Origin: Armillaria gallica
Lineage: Eukaryota > Basidiomycota > Agaricomycetes > Agaricales > Physalacriaceae
NCBI GenBank assembly: GCA_037576215.1
Contig: JBANDB010000001.1
Location: forward strand, 4,650,001 to 4,714,000
DNA length: 64,000 nt
Direction: 5' to 3'
Shown: piece by piece, positions 1-11,406 of the stretch
Position numbering within the stretch: the stretch's first letter is position 1
How the letters are laid out: every line of letters starts with the position of its first letter
The notes under the pieces: generated by a model
The model's input: the letters and a program-made list of their open reading frames with translations, nothing else
Database searches by the model: none
Told to the model about the DNA's origin: nothing
Position numbers and translations under genes: made by a program

Positions 1-3000
1 GAGCTATGATTTCGAATGGGCCAAGGAATTTCTCCGCAAATTTCGCAGTAGGGCGAGTTGTCTTGATATGCCTGGAGCTAAGATAGACTTTTTCACCTAC
101 TTTGAAAGGAGCAGCTGGATTCCGGCGCTTGTCTGCTTGAGTCTTGTAGCAAGACTGTGCCTGGGTGATTTCGTTGCGTAGGAATTGGTGTAGTTCATCG
201 AGGTTGACTACGAAGTCGCGGGCCTGAGCGGAGGCAATATCACGTTCAGGATGAACAGTGATATTAGGGTGGTAGCCTTTGTTGGCGAAGAATGGAGAGA
301 TTCCGGTGGAGGCGTTCGGAGCATTGTTGTATGCAAATTCTGCAATGGGTAGTAGTAAATCCCAGTTGTCCTGTTGATAAGAACAATAGATGCGGATGTA
401 CTGTTCCAAGGTTTGGTTTGCACGTTCCGTTTGCCCGTCGGCCTCTGGGTGATATCCAGAAGTGAAGTGAAGTTCCATGTCAAGGGCCTTAGCAAGGGCG
501 CGCATGAATTGGGAGACAAATTCGGAGCCGCGGTCAGAGGTGATGTGGTTAGGGACGCCATGTTTAGAGAAAACATGAATGACGAATAAATGGGCAAGTT
601 CTTCAGAATTAATGGTATCATGTGTAGGGATGAAGATGGCTTGCTTGCTTGCGCGGTCGATTACTACAAGGATAGCAGTGAATCCGTTGGAGTCTGGTAA
701 CTGTTCAATGAAATCCATTGAAATGGAATCCCACAGGCGTTCCAGAACCGGCAAGGGTTTAAGCAAACTATAAGGACAATGTCTAGGTGTCTTGTTGCGA
801 CCGCAAACCGTACAAGATTTGACGTAGTGGCGAACATATTCATGCATCTGTGGCCAGGTATAGTTCCGTCGGACTAATTCCAGGGTCCGATTTTGACCAA
901 AATGACCTGCCAAGATGTGATCGTGATTATTCTGTAGGACACGGAGATGGAGATCCTCGGAGTCCAGGACATAGATGCAGTTATCAAGACAGAGGATGTC
1001 TGATTCATCTACGGACCACCAAGAGGGGGAAGTGGGAGTGGAGGATTGGGCCTGACAGAAACCGTCAGAGGCCACGGAGTCGGATGATTGTGCTTGCTTT
1101 ATGTCTAAATGAAGCTTGTCAATGTCCATTATAGCACTAGCACGGAGGGTAGGGCCTTCGAGGAAAGTAGCACGGAGAGACGCGGAGAATTGTTCTTGAG
1201 TGAATACAGGACGGAAATTGTGGGGATTGACTGCTGCGTATTGACTATCCCCCTCTTTTGGATAGACGTCCCATCGTCTAGTGAGTGCGTCCGGTTTTCC
1301 TCCAAGTTTCCCCGGTCGGAAGCGGATTACTAGGTTGAATTGGGATAGGTATTCAGACCACCGGACTTGCTGTCGGGTGAGAATCTTGGTGGTTGAAAAA
1401 TATTCAAGATTCTTGTGGTCTGTTACGATGTCGATCGGATCCGCGGAGCCTTCGAGGTAGTGATGCCAGTATTTAAAGGCTTCAAAGATGGCTAGGAGCT
1501 CTTTATCATGGGTGTCGTAGTTGAGTTCGGCATTGTGTAGGCTCCGGGATAGGAAAGCGATGGGGTGGATTTCGCTGTCGTCCAGGTAGATAGAGAGGAT
1601 AGCAGCAATGGCGTAGTCAGAGGCATCGGTCTCCACGACTAATTGCCGGTCAGGGACCCAATGGGTGAGGATAGGAGCGTGAGTGAAGGCTTGCTTTAGT
1701 TCATTGAAAGCGGCCATGCACTTGTCGTTGAATTTCCACGGAGTTCCTTTGCGTGTGAGGCGGGTTAAAGGGATAACGATGTCACTGTACTCGTGGATGA
1801 AACGGCGGTAGAAATTGGCGAAGCCAAGGAAGGATTGGATGTCCTTAACTTTCCGCGGAACCGGCCAATCTAAAATGGCCTTGACCTTGTCTTCGGACAT
1901 GCGGAGGCCCTCTGGTGAGAGAATGTAGCCTAGATATTCCATGGAATCCCGATGGAACTCACATTTAGATCCTTTGCAGTAGAGCCCGTTTGCTCTTAGT
2001 CTGCGCAGAACCTCGCGTACGTGTTCCCGGTGCTCCGCAGGGTCATTGGAATAGATGAGGATGTCGTCGAGGTATACGACTACGGAAACGTCAAGCATGT
2101 CAGCAAAAATGTCGTTCACGAAGCATTGGAACGCCGCGGGAGCATTGGTGAGTCCAAAAGGCATGACACGCCATTTGAAGGAGCTGTAACGGGTCCGGAA
2201 GGCTGTTTTCCATTCATCACCTTCAGCTATGCATACAAGATGATAAGCATGTCGGAGATCAAGTTTAGTATAGATGCGAGCGGAGCGCGCAGAGTCGAGG
2301 AGGTTGGAAATGAGTGGAAGGGGATAACGGTCTTTCTTGGATATCTTGTTTAGGCCACGGAAATCGACACAAAGACGGAGTTCTCCGGTCTTTTTCTTGA
2401 CAAAAAGCACAGGAGCTCCGTGGGGAGAACGTGAGGGTGTGATGAATCCACTATGGAGATTATCATCAATAAACTCACGTAAAGCTTTGAGCTCAGACTC
2501 CGAGAGGGAGTAAATTGGCCCAAGCGGAGGAGATGTTCCTTCCTCAATATTGATTTTGAGGTCGTACGGTCTGTGCTCGGGGAGTTTCTCGGAGAGCGAG
2601 TCACTGAAAACATCAGCAAAGTCGTGATATTCTGCTGGTACGTCTGTCATATCCGGTGGGGCCGTGGAACTGGCCATTCCGCTGATGCTAGGTGCAGAAG
2701 GTTGGAGGGTGTATTGTTGAGCTCCATCTTCAGCACATGCTCGAACAAAAGCGGCCGCGGAGATGATAGATATCTTGGGGGTAACTGATGCAGAAAAGGA
2801 AGGGATGGTAGGGTAGGAATAGATGGGTTCATATGGCAGTGGAGTCTGTCGGGATCTCAGAATTGGCTTGGGGGCCGGGTTAGAATTAGGAATAGGAGTT
2901 GGACGAGGAGTGTCCACACGGTTAGATGCAGTTGCATCGGATGCCGTGGAAGCACTTGCAGGGGAAGAAACACCTGGTAATGGTGAACGGAAAGTGATAC

Positions 3001-3493
3001 TGTGCTTTGCCCAGTCAATCAACGGATTGCAGCGGGAAAGCCAGTTGTATCCCAGAACAATGTTACAGGATGAATCTAGACAAGTGACATAGAAGTCGAT
3101 AGAGATGATGTCTCTGGAAGGGAAACGGACTGGAAGGGTAATGGATTGAGAAATGTGAGATCTGGTGGAGCCGTCAAGGAGCCGAAGTTGAACAGGAGGG
3201 ATAGGTTTGGTAGGAAGGTTGTGATCCTCAACGTATTTGGAGTCGATGAAACAGTGGCTAGAACCGGAGTCAACCAAGGCAAGAAAACGAAGGATAGTAA
3301 TGATTGGAGAGTCATCGGACTCCATACCGGAGTCGACTTCAGAAGAGAGTGATACAGTTAGTGAATGGTTGGAAAGAGTGGCGGCGTTGAGGGTGACAAC
3401 CTCCGATGTGCGATTACAGTCAGCGCAACCCTGATCTCGCACGGAGGATACAGGGCTGCCCTCTAGTTTTCTGACTCCATCGGAGCCGGATCC
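1..3493 (-). CDS. Gypsy I pol polyprotein (PR-RT-RNase H-integrase), partial
   Basis: I read this frame codon by codon and found no stop from 3493 down to the window edge (more than 1160 codons). Domains in order: retropepsin with LVDSGSSHCF near 3250-3290; a Ser/Pro-rich linker; reverse transcriptase about 2600-1800 with FGLTNAPAAFQ and the catalytic VVVYLDDILIYS near 2045-2090; RNase H about 1700-1350 (VVETDASDYAIAA, TDHKNLEYF); integrase zinc finger and core about 1000-300, including the SDRGSEFVS second-Asp region and an E in DGQTERANQ. The protein would be made by -1 frameshifting from gag, because it has no obvious start codon of its own at the overlap. The C-terminal end, where a chromodomain might lie, is outside the window. 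Confidence 0.93.
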
Positions 3494-5019
3494 TCAGAGG
3501 CAGGAGCAGGTTCTTCAACTTCCACAGCACGGCCCTTAGCAGAGGCCGCAGCTTTGCGTTTGTTGCAGTCCTCGGTCTTGTGCTTGCTTCCACAGAACAT
3601 ACAGAGGTTGTTCTTTCGGCGGCGGTCCTTTTCTTCTTGAGTAAGACGGCCGTCTTTACCTAGCTTATCAGCATAGGGCTTTGGGTTGGAAGCGGATCCT
3701 GAGGAGTTGGAATCGGAGGACTTCGGAGTCGATCTGGAAGCCGAAGAGCTGGCATTGGAATTGGAGCCCTTAGATTTAGGGTTGTTGGAATATGAACCGG
3801 AGGACTTGTTCTCCCGGTTTTCATGGGATATCTCGGTCCTCCGAGTCCAGTAGTGAGCGTCGAGTTCTTGGGCTAGGAAGCGCATGTCACGGAGATTGTT
3901 AGGCTTCCCGTGGTGAGCCATATCATCCTTGATGCGGGTGCAAAGTCCGCGGTAGAAAGCATGGCGGAGGGAATTGTCGCCGTAACCAACTTGGGATGCG
4001 TATTGGTTGAACTGAACCATATACTTCATGATTCGGTCTCTGTCACGCATCCGGAGATGTTCCAGGGTGTCCTCGGCATCTCCGATGGCATCGAAAGGGC
4101 CAAAATTTGTTCAGAGTTCGTCAAGGAAGGCGGCATAAGAGTATTGCCATGCTGGCAGATTCTGCGGATTGGGACGGAGGATGTCTGGTTCAAACCAGTC
4201 AAGAGCGGTGCTGGAAAGAAAGGAGATGGCATAGTTGACTTTACTGGCATCCGCCGCAAAAGCAGTGGGTCTGTTATTAAAGTTCAACTGAAGGGAGACA
4301 ATGAAAGCCTTAAGCTTCCGTGGGTCGGAGCCGTCAAATGTATCAGGTTCTTTGACCTTGGTACGGATGTTGTTGGGTCGAGGATTGTTTAGCAAAGTGG
4401 AAACCCCATGCAACAGGTTCATGAATTCTTGTAAGAATTCTTGCTCGTTGGGAGTATTGTTGTCAGGCCCGCCCAGTCCTCCTGGTCCATTGGGACCTCC
4501 TGGACCTCCCGGACCACCAGGACCACCTGGACCTCCTGGTCCATTGGGGCCGCCAGGGCCTCCAGGTCCGTTCGGGCTACCTGGTTGGGAGTTGGATCCA
4601 TCGTCACCCTGGTTGTGTCAGTTCGAAGGATGAGTGGGGGTATTGGTTTCGCCTCCAGAATCATCGGATCCTGCGGTGTCCGTTTGTTCCCTGTTGGAGG
4701 TGGGTTGAGGTGCTGGGGTGTGTGGATCCGGATTCTCCCGGTATCCGTCGAATATGCCTGTCCTTCGGTGACATAGAAGGTCGTCGGGTGGCGGAGTACT
4801 GAAAGGGTTAGGAGAACTGTAGTTGTCAGATTGACGAGCGGTAAAATTGGAGTGGCTGTAGGTTTCCCTACGGGATGGTTGTCCTCCAATGGAGGCTGAT
4901 CCGAAAAGTTCCGGATTTTCCTTGGATGCAGATGCTGGTATGTCTTCCATGGAAAAGATTGGTGTTTTTCGTTTTGGGCCTTCGCCTGTCTCTGGAGGGT
5001 AAGTGTATGTGGTTGTCAT
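3463..5019 (-). pseudogene. Gypsy I gag with two in-frame TGA codons
   Basis: One frame from ATG at 5019 to TAG at 3463 encodes a capsid/nucleocapsid precursor, interrupted by TGA at 4618-4620 and 4111-4113. Features in order: a polar N-terminus; a Gly-Pro-rich tract (about 4470-4580) made of GPGGP and GGPNG units; a retrotransposon gag core ([27 protein letters not shown]); a Ser/Asn-rich linker; a zinc knuckle CMFCGSKHKTEDC (CX2CX3HX4C, one residue shorter than the usual CX4H spacing). The second stop lies where related Gag proteins read DELRTNFGP, so CGA to TGA is the simplest origin. The first is in a similar context. Translation would stop at either codon unless read through. Confidence 0.9.
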
Positions 5020-5062
5020 GATTTAGAAAAAATTTGACTCAAGGGGTTGAGTTCGAATATAC

Positions 5063-5587
5063 TGTTAGGGATGTGCCAAATAGACAAAGATAACTCGCAC
5101 GAGCTGAGGTCCACGGAGTGCGTGGGCTTTGGCAAAGCTATTAGCAACGTCACCCTTGAGCCAAAGCCCTAAGATTGGATTGCAGAACGGAGTCTGCGGA
5201 GAGTGAAGGTTTGGATAGAGAGTAGGGATAGTCCAATGGAGCGGAGGCCGTGGACTTGGAGAGCGATAGATTAGACTTGGAGTCAGGGAGAGATTTGGCT
5301 AAACCAAGTTGATATTCGAACTGAGTATCTACAAGTAATTCTACAATATATATACTAGTAGGTAAATCCGAGTCCGAGTCCAATGGGCTCTGGCGGAGGT
5401 CTGTTCGCTACCGGATTCAGGTTCTAGAATTAATATGTGAAATAGTAAAATGAAATGATAAATGAAATATCAAATGAAGTGGAGTAATGGTAAGCGGTCG
5501 GAGGCCACGGAGTCTGATAGTGAAGGATGGAGTTAGAATTGAAGTTGGGTTTGGTGTGAAGCGGGGGCCGGCGGCATGTGTGTAACA
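5063..5587 (-). repeat. 5' LTR of Gypsy I
   Basis: The segment begins TGTTA and ends TAACA, a perfect 5-bp terminal inverted repeat, and lies immediately upstream of gag. Its length of 525 bp suits a Gypsy LTR. A TATA-like run (TATATATA near 5343-5351) is placed as expected for the U3 promoter in minus orientation. The partner LTR is outside the window, so the ends and target-site duplication cannot be confirmed here. The primer-binding site next to it (below 5062) was not identified with confidence. Confidence 0.7.
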
Positions 5588-8032
5588 GACACTACACTCA
5601 ATGATTAGTAAAAGGCAGCCATTTATGTAGTAAGGACGTACTGTATACTTGCCGAATGGCCCTCCTAAAGACACTCTATAACCTCAACGACACCGTGACC
5701 TTGGTCGCCGGACGTTGATACATGGCCTCGAAGTAAAATACCTCCTCCTCCTAATGAATACAGTCTTCTCCTCACAATGTAGCCATAGTCATATGGGAGG
5801 GAAGACGGTGGATGAGGTAAAAGAATCCAGGATTAGTATGGGAGAAGGTACGCGAGGGTGATGATGGGTGACTGAGGTAGAAATCGTCCACCTCCCTGAC
5901 GTCAACACCTTGCTCACCGGAAGGTGATACATTGTCTTTGGCCAAAACCCATCCCATCTGCCTACACTGCCAACCAAGAGTCCTCATCCACAGTCACCCA
6001 ACTCAGTCCTGTCTCTGTACCATGCCACCATCCTCCCTCAAAGTCCAGTCACTGACTCGAGTCATCATTCATAACTCGTCACAAAATTTGGGAAGAGAAT
6101 GGCATCCTCAACACCGTCGTGCGCAGCACTGCATAGCGTAGGGTACGGGGATGGTGGTAGCCAGCCTGCGGGGATGTGATAGATGGATTGGAGAGAAGGA
6201 GGCCATGGTTGGATGTCCGTGCACTCACCACAGATGACATCCCATTGGCAGGTGATTTCGACATCTGTGCACACCGCACGCATCCTCTGAGGACGTCCTG
6301 TCCTAGTCCCCATCCCTATCCTTCTCGGAAGTTGGCCTCCAAGGTAGCCAGAAACACATTGCATCCACAGAGAAATAAAATAAAATTCAGGCATGGGAAC
6401 AGCGCCGTCGGAAGCGGAACAACCTGACTGCAAAGGGAAGGATGAGACAGAAGGTCGAATGAATGTATGTCAGGCAAGTTGACACGCATAGCGTGTCTCG
6501 TCTTGTCATTACATGTTGTACCTCCTGCAAACAATATATCCCTTCCTAGAGGAGGGATGCCACTCGCTGTGGGGCCTCGACCTCTGAAAAATGGCATTGC
6601 GAATGGAGTGTATGAGTCTGAAAATAGCTGAAAATCAGTGAAAATAAGCAAAGGACAAGAAAGATAAAGCTAACCAAGCGCAATGCGAAAAATAGAAATC
6701 CATAAAAGTCACTCTCCAATGATTCAAGTCGTCGAAGATAAGTCAGACGGAAGGAAGGTTGGCAAATGTTTACCATGCCTTTGGCAAACACTCCTGTCCT
6801 GATTTGGAACTCAACGCTCTCCTTCGACTTGCTTCTTCATAACTCATGCATTATGCCCTATCATCCCTCACAACAGTGAGGAAGAATGATGGATAAGATA
6901 AAGGTATGTGTTCGCAGGCATGGGGTGGGACGACAAAGGAGCGTAGTGATGGCAGAATGTGGGGGTGGGTGTAACCCATGTATCATTCATTCTGAGGCTT
7001 ATATACAGTGCAGGGACCACAGAATCAACGATCGGAGTCACATTCGCACTAGTCCATTCAACTAGCTGGGCACTTCAAAGTTCGGACTCGTACCTGCCAT
7101 GCTCGCAATGGCCCACTTCGGCTAAGTATAATGTTGGCCTCCATGTCACTTCATGTTCATCCTTGAGTAGGTTGTGTGTGTGTCATCTCAGAGAATGTGC
7201 CAGTAGCAGGTGACTTTCTAAAAAGGAATGCTGAGTCAATGATGCACGTGCTTACCCTCCTTTTTCCTTTCACTGCTGTGCTCAGCTTGGACCTTTCCCC
7301 TTTGCTTCCCTCTTCTCTGTTCTCCTTCACAACTGAACTTTCTTGTTTTAGGCCAGTAATTGTGCTTTCAAAGCATGTAGGTGTATTTTTGATACTCCTT
7401 CTCTTTTAAGAGCATTTTAGCTATCACTTTGGTTTCAAAAATCCATCTCATTCAAGTTCAATTTTTATAAGAACAAAACCCTGTAGCAAGGGAAACAAAC
7501 CCTGTCTCCTCTAGTAGTTTTCCACATATAATTGCATTTCTAAATGGAATTGATGGTCCTATAGACCCCAGCTCCCTCCTTTTTATACTCATACTATCTT
7601 CTGCTTGGGTTTTTGTCTGTCTCAGTAGGTATTTATTTTTGCTTCACAGTTATCATTCAGCTAATTTCCCTCAAAATTTGTCTTTGCTGTATCTCCAAGG
7701 TTTGGCATAGATCGAGTCTAATCTTTCATAAGCCAAAGTCCTGCAGCAAGCACCATCTGACTTGCACCTGGACCTGTATGTTATGTTTAAGAGGTTCAAT
7801 GGTACATGTCTTTTTATGTCATTGATTTATGAATGACTTTGATCTTGATTTTAGTTCTTTCCATCTTCTCACATCTCATCATGTCAACATGCTGCATCCC
7901 TTCACCATCACCCTCTTTGATCATAGATTGTCCCTTCAAAATGTATCTTTGATATGACCAAGTTTGGCACTGTTGCAATATATCAACTTCTGGCAAGCAA
8001 GTTCAGCAAGAACTCATCAAGTCATCGCACAT
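5588..8032. other. Intergenic sequence without a supported gene
   Basis: I see no long, family-like or well-spliced reading frame on either strand. There is a local imperfect duplication (about 5690-5735 against 5895-5940, sharing a CCGG-acGTTGATACATgg-like core). The stretch from about 7250 to 8030 is AT-rich and pyrimidine-biased. It may be the pre-insertion host sequence between Gypsy I and the giant element. Confidence 0.5.
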
Positions 8033-9407
8033 TGATATACTATCTATGCATTCACACCTAGATTTTGCGATTTTGTAATCATATGAGCACATATCTATCT
8101 TAGACTAGCCATAACTAAAGGACTATAGTGGAGGCTTCAAGCTGATAGTCAAGCCAGAAAGCTACTAGTCGAGCCAGGATTTAGGCACAATACCACTAGT
8201 GGGTCAAGTCTATCAGCCGGTGTGACTAGCACCTCGAATACCAAGTCACAAGTGAGTCAGTAAATGACAACCACTAGTCGATGAGGGTAGCTATGAATGC
8301 ACCCAACAAGAAGCAGAACATACAGGTCTTATGAAAGTACAGTCACTAGTGGAATGGTCTGCATGTGAGTGCTTAAGACGAGTTGACTAGTGGTGCAGCA
8401 GTCTCTAATGGGACTTAGAAATGAATTTAGCAATGAAGCGCAGCTGTCCAGATCAGGCTAGTACGATACAGATCTATTATGATCAGAACTAGTATAGCCA
8501 GGTTGCGCCTTCGATCACGATCGACAGCTGCTACAGGCATGCTCATTTGGCTAGCCATTTATCCTTGACACAAGTGGAGCATTGCTGGGCCCAGAACACA
8601 GAATACAACCACTAGTGGAGCTCCTAAGCTCACTAGTCAGCAAGCGACTGTTTCTAGACAGACTATTGTGTGATTATTCACCATTACTCATGACTAGCCA
8701 AGAAATCCTTATCAATAATACCCCTCTAGTCAGTTATTTATATCTTGATTGTACCTTCATTGTTAGTATATAAGTAGAAGAATAGGCTCACATGCAGCTC
8801 AGGCAAGCCATCCCTGCAATTGTGACCTACTAGTCAGTACCTAGTGCCCCAATTAAAGGCTTTTGTGCTTAACCTCAATGAAGCAGTGACTAGTCACTAA
8901 GTTACCCATAGCATAGAGTGAATTGAAGTGTCTTAGAGCAATCTTTTGTGTCCTGCAAAGGCCAAGAGTGTTTCAAAGTTAGTTCAAGCAAGTTCTCGAA
9001 GTTTAGAGTATTATTCTTAGGCCAAGAGTGCCACTAGTCAGCCCAGAGTGTGACTAGTCAAGTGTCTATCACTTGTAAGAAGCAGTATAGGGCTAAGAGA
9101 GCCACTAGTTTGAAGCAGTCCCAGTCAGAGCGAGTGCAGTAGCTCAAGTCAAGTCACTATTCACCCAATCGTGTCTTACCAACCCTGCTAGTGTGAGTAG
9201 TATGCTTGTATAGCTCACTAGTAATGAATAAAAAGTCTTTAGACAACTTTCCTTGATTATTGAAGTCTGCAGAGTGCTTTTATCGTACTTGAAACACCTG
9301 AATTCAATACATTGGTGATAAGTGTAGAGTTAGTGTTAGGTTTAGTGTTGTTGGTGTTCATTGCCATTCACTAGTCCTTTTGCCACTCGCTGTTACCAAG
9401 CATATCA
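8033..9407 (+). repeat. 5' LTR of giant element II
   Basis: It starts TGATAT and ends ATATCA (6-bp inverted ends), 1375 bp. It aligns almost end to end with 25086-26426. Differences are mainly A/G and C/T transitions (for example ctcgaat against ctcaaat, gccggt against gctggt) plus a short deletion in the 3' copy near 25295. Fifteen ACTAGT copies lie inside it. A TATA-like AGTATATAAGTAG at about 8765-8777 may mark the promoter. The last 27 bases are missing from the 3' copy. Confidence 0.92.
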
Positions 9408-9409
9408 TC

Positions 9410-9427
9410 TGGAGCCCACCATGAGGG
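9410..9427 (+). promoter_or_regulatory. Candidate primer-binding site of element II
   Basis: TGGAGCCCACCATGAGGG begins two bases after the LTR end and starts with TGG, as expected for a site complementary to a tRNA 3' CCA end. The tRNA species is not identified. Position and TGG start are seen; the role is inferred. Confidence 0.6.
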
Positions 9428-9897
9428 AGTTTCAGACTTGATAATCTCGTTGAATTGAGACTTTTATTTGACACTAGTCTTGTTAAATAAACCATTATTC
9501 AACCTAGCAGCTTGTATGCAATCTGTCTAACCAAGCCTCAGCGAAAGCAAAGGGCAAAGCTAGAGTTACAGAGCCCACACAAGCATCATCTTCCAGGCCA
9601 GCACCTAATAGTGCTGCTGCAAGACCAAAAGGAAGATCAACAGTTAATTCAAAAGCTGCTGGTGTCAGAGTCCTGTCTAATTACGATTTATTAAAGAACA
9701 AACGAAGTGCAACTGCACTGCCCGATAGCCCACAAGCTAGGACAGAGCAGCAAATCAACACGAATCGTAATGTCCAACAGACTAGACCCCTTGCACTGCA
9801 CCCACAGCCCAGACCTTCCCCCACTAGTGGATCAACAAATCCACTAGCCCCTGGACAATCAAACTCCCAGTCCATTCAAACCGCTAGTAGACCAACC

Positions 9898-11406
9898 ATG
9901 TCTGCTAGCACCCAAAAGATGCCTAGACTGATGTCTAGGGACATGCCCAAGTTTGATAGCGAAGAGCCTGAGAACTTGCATCATTTCCTTGGTCAGATAG
10001 AGGATTTATTCTCTGACTATAGCATCACCGATGATGACAAGAAGAAGAAGAAACTAGTAAGGTACACGGATGTGCGTACTGAAGAAGAATGGCAAGCATT
10101 GGAGGAGTATGATGGTGGTACCTTTGCTGAGTTCAAGGATGCAATCTTGAAGAACTATCCAGAGGCAGCAGATGCAGAAACAGGCACTTGGGAGAGGCTC
10201 ATGCATATTTCGTGTAAGTTCTCGAACCTTGGGGCTGACGAGCATGAGTCGTACCTGAAATTCAAGCACAGGATCTTGACTGAAGCCAAGAAACAACAGA
10301 AGCCTCCAGCGCTAGTCATGAATCGTGAACTAGTGGAGAAATTCACTGAGTCATTGTCACCTGCATTTCAAGAAAACATCACATTGCGATTGAGTATCAA
10401 GCATGGAATCAAAAATGTGACTAGCATGCCTGCTGCTGCTGCAGCTGCTGCCACTGGTGGTGCTGCCGCACCTATAGTCATGAAACCCATCAAGAGATGT
10501 GAAGATATGCACACTCTCGATGAGGTTGTTGCTGAAGCAGATAATATTGCTCTCAACAGCTCTACTAGTTACCTTCTGTCGGCAACTAGTGGAAATGTAT
10601 TATCAACCAGAGCCACTAGTGGTTCTGGAATCAAGGCAGAATTTGAAGATGTGAAGCAGCAAGTGGCTGCTTTACTTGATCACATTGATGTGAGTGAGAA
10701 ACAGGTGAAGGAGTGCCAAGAACAAATATTGAAAGCCTTTCAACAAGGCAGAAATAATAGCTCCTCATCTAGGCAATCGCGACCTCAGAGTGAACATTCA
10801 GGAGCGAGACCAAATGACAACTGCTGGTATGACTGGAAGCCTGGGCACTACGTAAGAGATTGTCAGAATGTCCAGAAGCACATAGCAGAAGGGTTGTTGA
10901 AGCTCATCGGCAGGAAGTTCATGATGATGGATGGGACACCTATCCCATGTGAACCAGCTCATCTCTGCCCAATGGATCACATGCTTGCATTGTTGAATAA
11001 GAAGCAGGAGCAGATGTTCTGGGAAGATGTTAGTGGGGCTGCTGGTATATTCAATATCAACATACCTGATAACACTTCTCTGTATGCGAACAAACCTTGA
11101 GACACTAGAGATGAAGTAATTGACAAGCTTTGCCAGGATCTGCAATATTGGCAGACTAGTGCTCATGTTCTGACACCTGTTCAGTTGACTATTCAGCCCC
11201 AGTTGTTACAAGCACCTGTACCATCTACTAGTAGTCAGCCAATGAATCAATCCTTTGACCCTAATGTGTTTTTGAACCAAATGAGGTCACTATTCACTCA
11301 GGCCGGTAGTCAAAATGCGACTAGTGGCCAGAACTTCAAAGGTCAGTATGTTGCCACATGCACTAGCAGTGGTGATTCTTCCCAACAGGGTTTTAAAAGG
11401 GTCTGA
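9898..11406 (+). pseudogene. Element II gag (capsid-like), interrupted
   Basis: ATG at 9898 opens a 400-codon frame that stops at TGA 11098-11100, then continues in the same frame to 11406. The gag core is recognisable (MPKFDSEEPENLHHFLGQIE; FAEFKDAILKNYPEA; YLKFKHRILTEAKK). An Ala-rich stretch and a coiled region follow, then a degenerate zinc knuckle CWYDWKPGHYVRDC in which the second Cys of CX2C is lost. The TGA sits in NKP-stop-DTRDEV, plausibly a former CGA. The frame is also open upstream of the ATG for about 130 codons (from about 9503) with protein-like Ser/Pro/Gln composition, so the original start may have been lost. Many Thr-Ser pairs are encoded by ACTAGT. Confidence 0.85.

Larger units (their letters stand above)
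1..5587 (-). mobile_element. Ty3/Gypsy LTR retrotransposon I (truncated by window edge)
   Basis: Read on the minus strand the order is LTR (5063-5587), gag (5019-3463), then protease, reverse transcriptase, RNase H and integrase (3493 to beyond position 1). The 3' end of pol and the other LTR lie outside the window. Gag and pol are in different frames and overlap by 31 bases, with pol in the -1 frame. The pol frame is open throughout, while gag has two in-frame TGA codons, so the copy looks fairly young but probably cannot make full-length Gag. Family assignment rests on the PR-RT-RH-IN order and the RT motif YLDD. Confidence 0.95.

Noticed and set aside
5588..7400. Several 60-120 codon frames on both strands
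   Set aside because: None has a family motif, splice partners or consistent composition; the frames overlap each other on opposite strands.
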